Origin: Deinococcales bacterium | GTDB lineage: Bacteria > Deinococcota > Deinococci > Deinococcales > JAAFIG01 | DNA: 64,000 nucleotides | Assembly (NCBI GenBank): GCA_013298595.1 | Contig: JAAFIG010000016.1 | Span: 20,047 to 84,046 of the forward strand | Reading direction: 5' to 3' | Shown: in pieces, positions 62,239 to 64,000 of the stretch | How positions within the stretch are numbered: the first letter of the stretch is position 1 | Layout of the letters: each line of letters begins with the position of its first letter | Program-made: the position numbers and the translations under genes | The notes under the pieces: generated by a model | What the model saw: only the letters and a program-made list of their open reading frames with translations | Told to the model about the DNA's origin: nothing | The model's database searches: none

Positions 62239-63669
62239 ATGCAAATTGATACAACAATTTTTGCCCATCCAACCATCATTCAAGGCGGGATGGGTGTTGC
62301 CATTTCCAATTGGCGTTTAGCTCGAGCCGTTTCGCAACTCGGGCAACTTGGTGTGGTTTCAGGAACGGGCTTAGATAATGTGATGATTCGGCGTTTACAA
62401 GACGGTGACAAGAATGGTTATGTGCGAATGGCACTCGAGGAATTTCCAAATCAAGCCTTGGTAAAAACAGCGCTCGAGAAGTATTTTGTGGCAAACGAAA
62501 AGAAACACGCTTACAAAGTCGCTTCGTTACCCTCGAGTCTCGGAGCGATGGGAACAGATTTTTTAAGTGTTCTCGCGGCTTTTGTTGAAGTCTGGCTGGC
62601 TAAACAAGGTCACAACGGAATGGTCGGAATTAACCTCCTGACCAAGATTCAGACGCACACATTGCCAACATTGTATGGCGCATTGCTGGCAAACGTGGAT
62701 TATGTGCTGATGGGCGCTGGTATTCCACGTGATATTCCAGATGTTCTCGAGAAACTGAGTCTAGGAGGGCCTGCCACACTTAAACTCGAGGTGAGCGGCG
62801 CACTGCAAGGCGAATCGTTTACGCTCGAGTTTGATCCGAATGAAATTCAGGCTGCGCCTCGTCTGCTTACACGCCCTTATTTCCTGCCGATTATTGCCTC
62901 GAATGTCCTAGCAACGATGTTGGCACGTAAGTGCAGCACAGGAATTTCGGGTTTTATTGTCGAAATGCCCAGTGCTGGTGGTCACAATGCCCCACCACGC
63001 GGCGAAGTGCATTTGGATGGACTTGGACAACCTATTTATGGCACTCGAGACGAAGTTGACTTGGTGCAACTCAAAGCCTTGGGGTATCCGTTCTGGTTAG
63101 CGGGCGGCACAGGCTCGCCACAAGCGCTACAAACTGCCTTAAAGCAAGGCGCAACAGGAATTCAGGTTGGAACACTGTTTGCCTATGCCCAAGAGTCAGG
63201 CTTTGCCCCTGAACTTAAACAAGCGGTTCTCGAGCAAATCCAAACCAATGCTATTCGGATTTTTACTGACCCTCGAGCCTCACCAACAGGCTTTCCATTC
63301 AAAGTCGTCGAAGTTCCCAACACGCTCTCGGAAAATACGGTTTTTGCAACTCGAGCTAGGGTTTGCGACCTTGGGTATTTACGCGAAGCCTACCGATTGG
63401 AGGATGGCAGTATTGGTTTTCGCTGCGCTTCTGAGCCAGTTACAACGTACCTAAAAAAAGGCGGTAAGCTCGAGGACACCATCGGACGAAAATGCCTCTG
63501 CAATGCACTCATGGCAAGTGCGGATTACCCACAGACTCGAGGGAAAAGCCTTGAGCCAGCACTGGTCACAAGCGGTGATGAGCTGCTGCATATGAACGAT
63601 TTTCTCAAGCAGTACGGCGCAAATTATACCGCCACGGATGTCGTGCAGTATTTACTGCCAGTTGAATAA
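62239..63669 (+). CDS. nitronate monooxygenase-like FMN flavoprotein
   Basis: 476 residues, longer than simple nitronate monooxygenases (about 330-380). The N-terminal IIQGGMGVAISNWRLARAVSQLG and central EMPSAGGHNAPP, then FWLAGGTGSPQALQTALKQGATGIQVGTLFAYAQESG, are the FMN phosphate-binding barrel segments of the 2-nitropropane dioxygenase family. A C-terminal extension of about 120 residues has CLCNALMASADYPQ and may bind another group. Possible roles include detoxifying nitronates or acting as an enoyl-reductase-like enzyme. Its start has no Shine-Dalgarno. Confidence 0.8.
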   Translation: MQIDTTIFAHPTIIQGGMGVAISNWRLARAVSQLGQLGVVSGTGLDNVMIRRLQDGDKNGYVRMALEEFPNQALVKTALEKYFVANEKKHAYKVASLPSSLGAMGTDFLSVLAAFVEVWLAKQGHNGMVGINLLTKIQTHTLPTLYGALLANVDYVLMGAGIPRDIPDVLEKLSLGGPATLKLEVSGALQGESFTLEFDPNEIQAAPRLLTRPYFLPIIASNVLATMLARKCSTGISGFIVEMPSAGGHNAPPRGEVHLDGLGQPIYGTRDEVDLVQLKALGYPFWLAGGTGSPQALQTALKQGATGIQVGTLFAYAQESGFAPELKQAVLEQIQTNAIRIFTDPRASPTGFPFKVVEVPNTLSENTVFATRARVCDLGYLREAYRLEDGSIGFRCASEPVTTYLKKGGKLEDTIGRKCLCNALMASADYPQTRGKSLEPALVTSGDELLHMNDFLKQYGANYTATDVVQYLLPVE

Positions 63670-63674
63670 ACACG

Positions 63675-63692
63675 TGGTAATGCCTTGGTAAT
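63675..63692 (+). promoter_or_regulatory. 11-bp-period direct repeat TGGTAAT before the 63733 gene
   Basis: TGGTAAT (63675-63681), GCCT, TGGTAAT (63686-63692), 40 nt before ATG 63733. The first T of unit 2's spacer follows directly after the previous stop codon region. Confidence 0.65.
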
Positions 63693-63732
63693 GCGAATCG
63701 GTGAACCTTGATGGCATTCAGGAGGATTACCA

Positions 63733-64000
63733 ATGATTCAGACTCATCAACCACCACCCTTTGTTCCCACACCAACTCGAGATTCTGGTGTGGTGCAAGT
63801 TCCTTTGATGGATGCAACCCTCGATAAACGCGGGTTAATTGCGGGTTTACTTTTTTCGGGGGCGCTGACTGCCTTGGTGTTTCTTGGCTCTGAGGGCTTA
63901 CGTGGTTTTGATGGGGCGCTGGCAGGTTATTGCTTTAGTGCTTTGTTTGCCACTTTTGGCATTGTGTATCGGTACGCTGTTTGGTTGCAACGCCCAGCCA
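63733..64000 (+). CDS. membrane protein, 3' end outside window
   Basis: The frame from ATG 63733 begins MIQTHQPPPFVPTPTRDSG, a Pro-rich cytoplasmic head of about 33 residues. Two membrane spans follow (LIAGLLFSGALTALVFLG and ALAGYCFSALFATFGIVYRYAVW). It is open to the last base. AGGAGG lies 8 nt upstream. The family cannot be named from this part; it is expected to belong to the TGGTAAT-controlled set. Confidence 0.65.
   Translation, partial: MIQTHQPPPFVPTPTRDSGVVQVPLMDATLDKRGLIAGLLFSGALTALVFLGSEGLRGFDGALAGYCFSALFATFGIVYRYAVWLQRPA

Noticed and set aside
1-64000. CRISPR arrays, rRNA genes, prophage or insertion sequences
   Set aside because: No regularly spaced repeats, rRNA motifs, integrase, transposase or capsid-type proteins were seen on either strand.

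Overview
The window looks like chromosomal DNA from a member of the Deinococcota (Deinococcus-Thermus phylum) with unusually modest GC. The pointers are an IrrE/PprI-type metallopeptidase with the Deinococcus domain order, two AmpT/AmpS-type M29 aminopeptidases, a glutaryl-CoA dehydrogenase-like enzyme, and many genes whose only visible start signal is a TANNNT box 5-8 nt before the start codon (often GTG), the leaderless arrangement described for Deinococcus. No phage, insertion sequence, rRNA or CRISPR array is visible. The palindrome CTCGAG recurs throughout, inside genes and between them, at a density far above chance.

Layout. 1-4.1 kb: an AddAB-like helicase-nuclease pair on the minus strand; the AddA gene runs off the left edge. 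4.3-10.8 kb: a frameshifted lipoprotein/phospholipase A2 gene, tRNA-Pro, a FemAB-type transferase, a possible toxin-antitoxin pair, hemW, an HtrA-like protease and gcdH. 10.8-13.6 kb: a small gene with a nonsense codon and two tandem M29 aminopeptidases. 13.7-20.9 kb: a myo-inositol catabolism cluster (two iolG, iolD, iolE, iolC, iolB) with REP-like palindromes between genes. 20.9-26 kb: a flavin oxidoreductase, irrE and potABC without potD.

27-36.5 kb: a phosphoesterase and inositol monophosphatase pair, then a dense glycolipid locus with three MGDG-synthase-like glycosyltransferases, two LPG-synthase-TM-type membrane proteins and two membrane GT2 enzymes, apparently built by duplication. 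36.6-46.6 kb: uvrC, acylphosphatase, nucleoside hydrolase, PfkB kinase, an SCP2 protein with a zinc dehydrogenase, an ACT protein and small unknowns. 46.6-49.5 kb: an AfsR/SARP-type BTAD/NB-ARC/TPR regulator. Heptamer direct repeats with an 11-bp period lie next to it and before a secreted-protein gene.

51-64 kb: a block that appears co-regulated. It holds an LDH-fold protein lacking every classical catalytic residue, GTP-dependent pckG, an AAE-type transporter, a universal stress protein, a DsbA-like thiol oxidoreductase, a CBS-pair protein, a P1B-4 metal ATPase, sufS, sufU, a membrane protein, a nitronate-monooxygenase-like flavoprotein and a partial membrane gene. Direct repeats of TGGTAAT with an exact 11-bp period precede most of its transcription units, suggesting one OmpR/PhoB-like regulator. 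Gene content resembles a hypoxia, redox or dormancy response (inference). Between the CBS gene and the ATPase, 57.5-57.85 kb has the layout of a type I toxin mRNA: complementary 5' and 3' ends, a sequestered Shine-Dalgarno, a small basic membrane peptide and a terminator.
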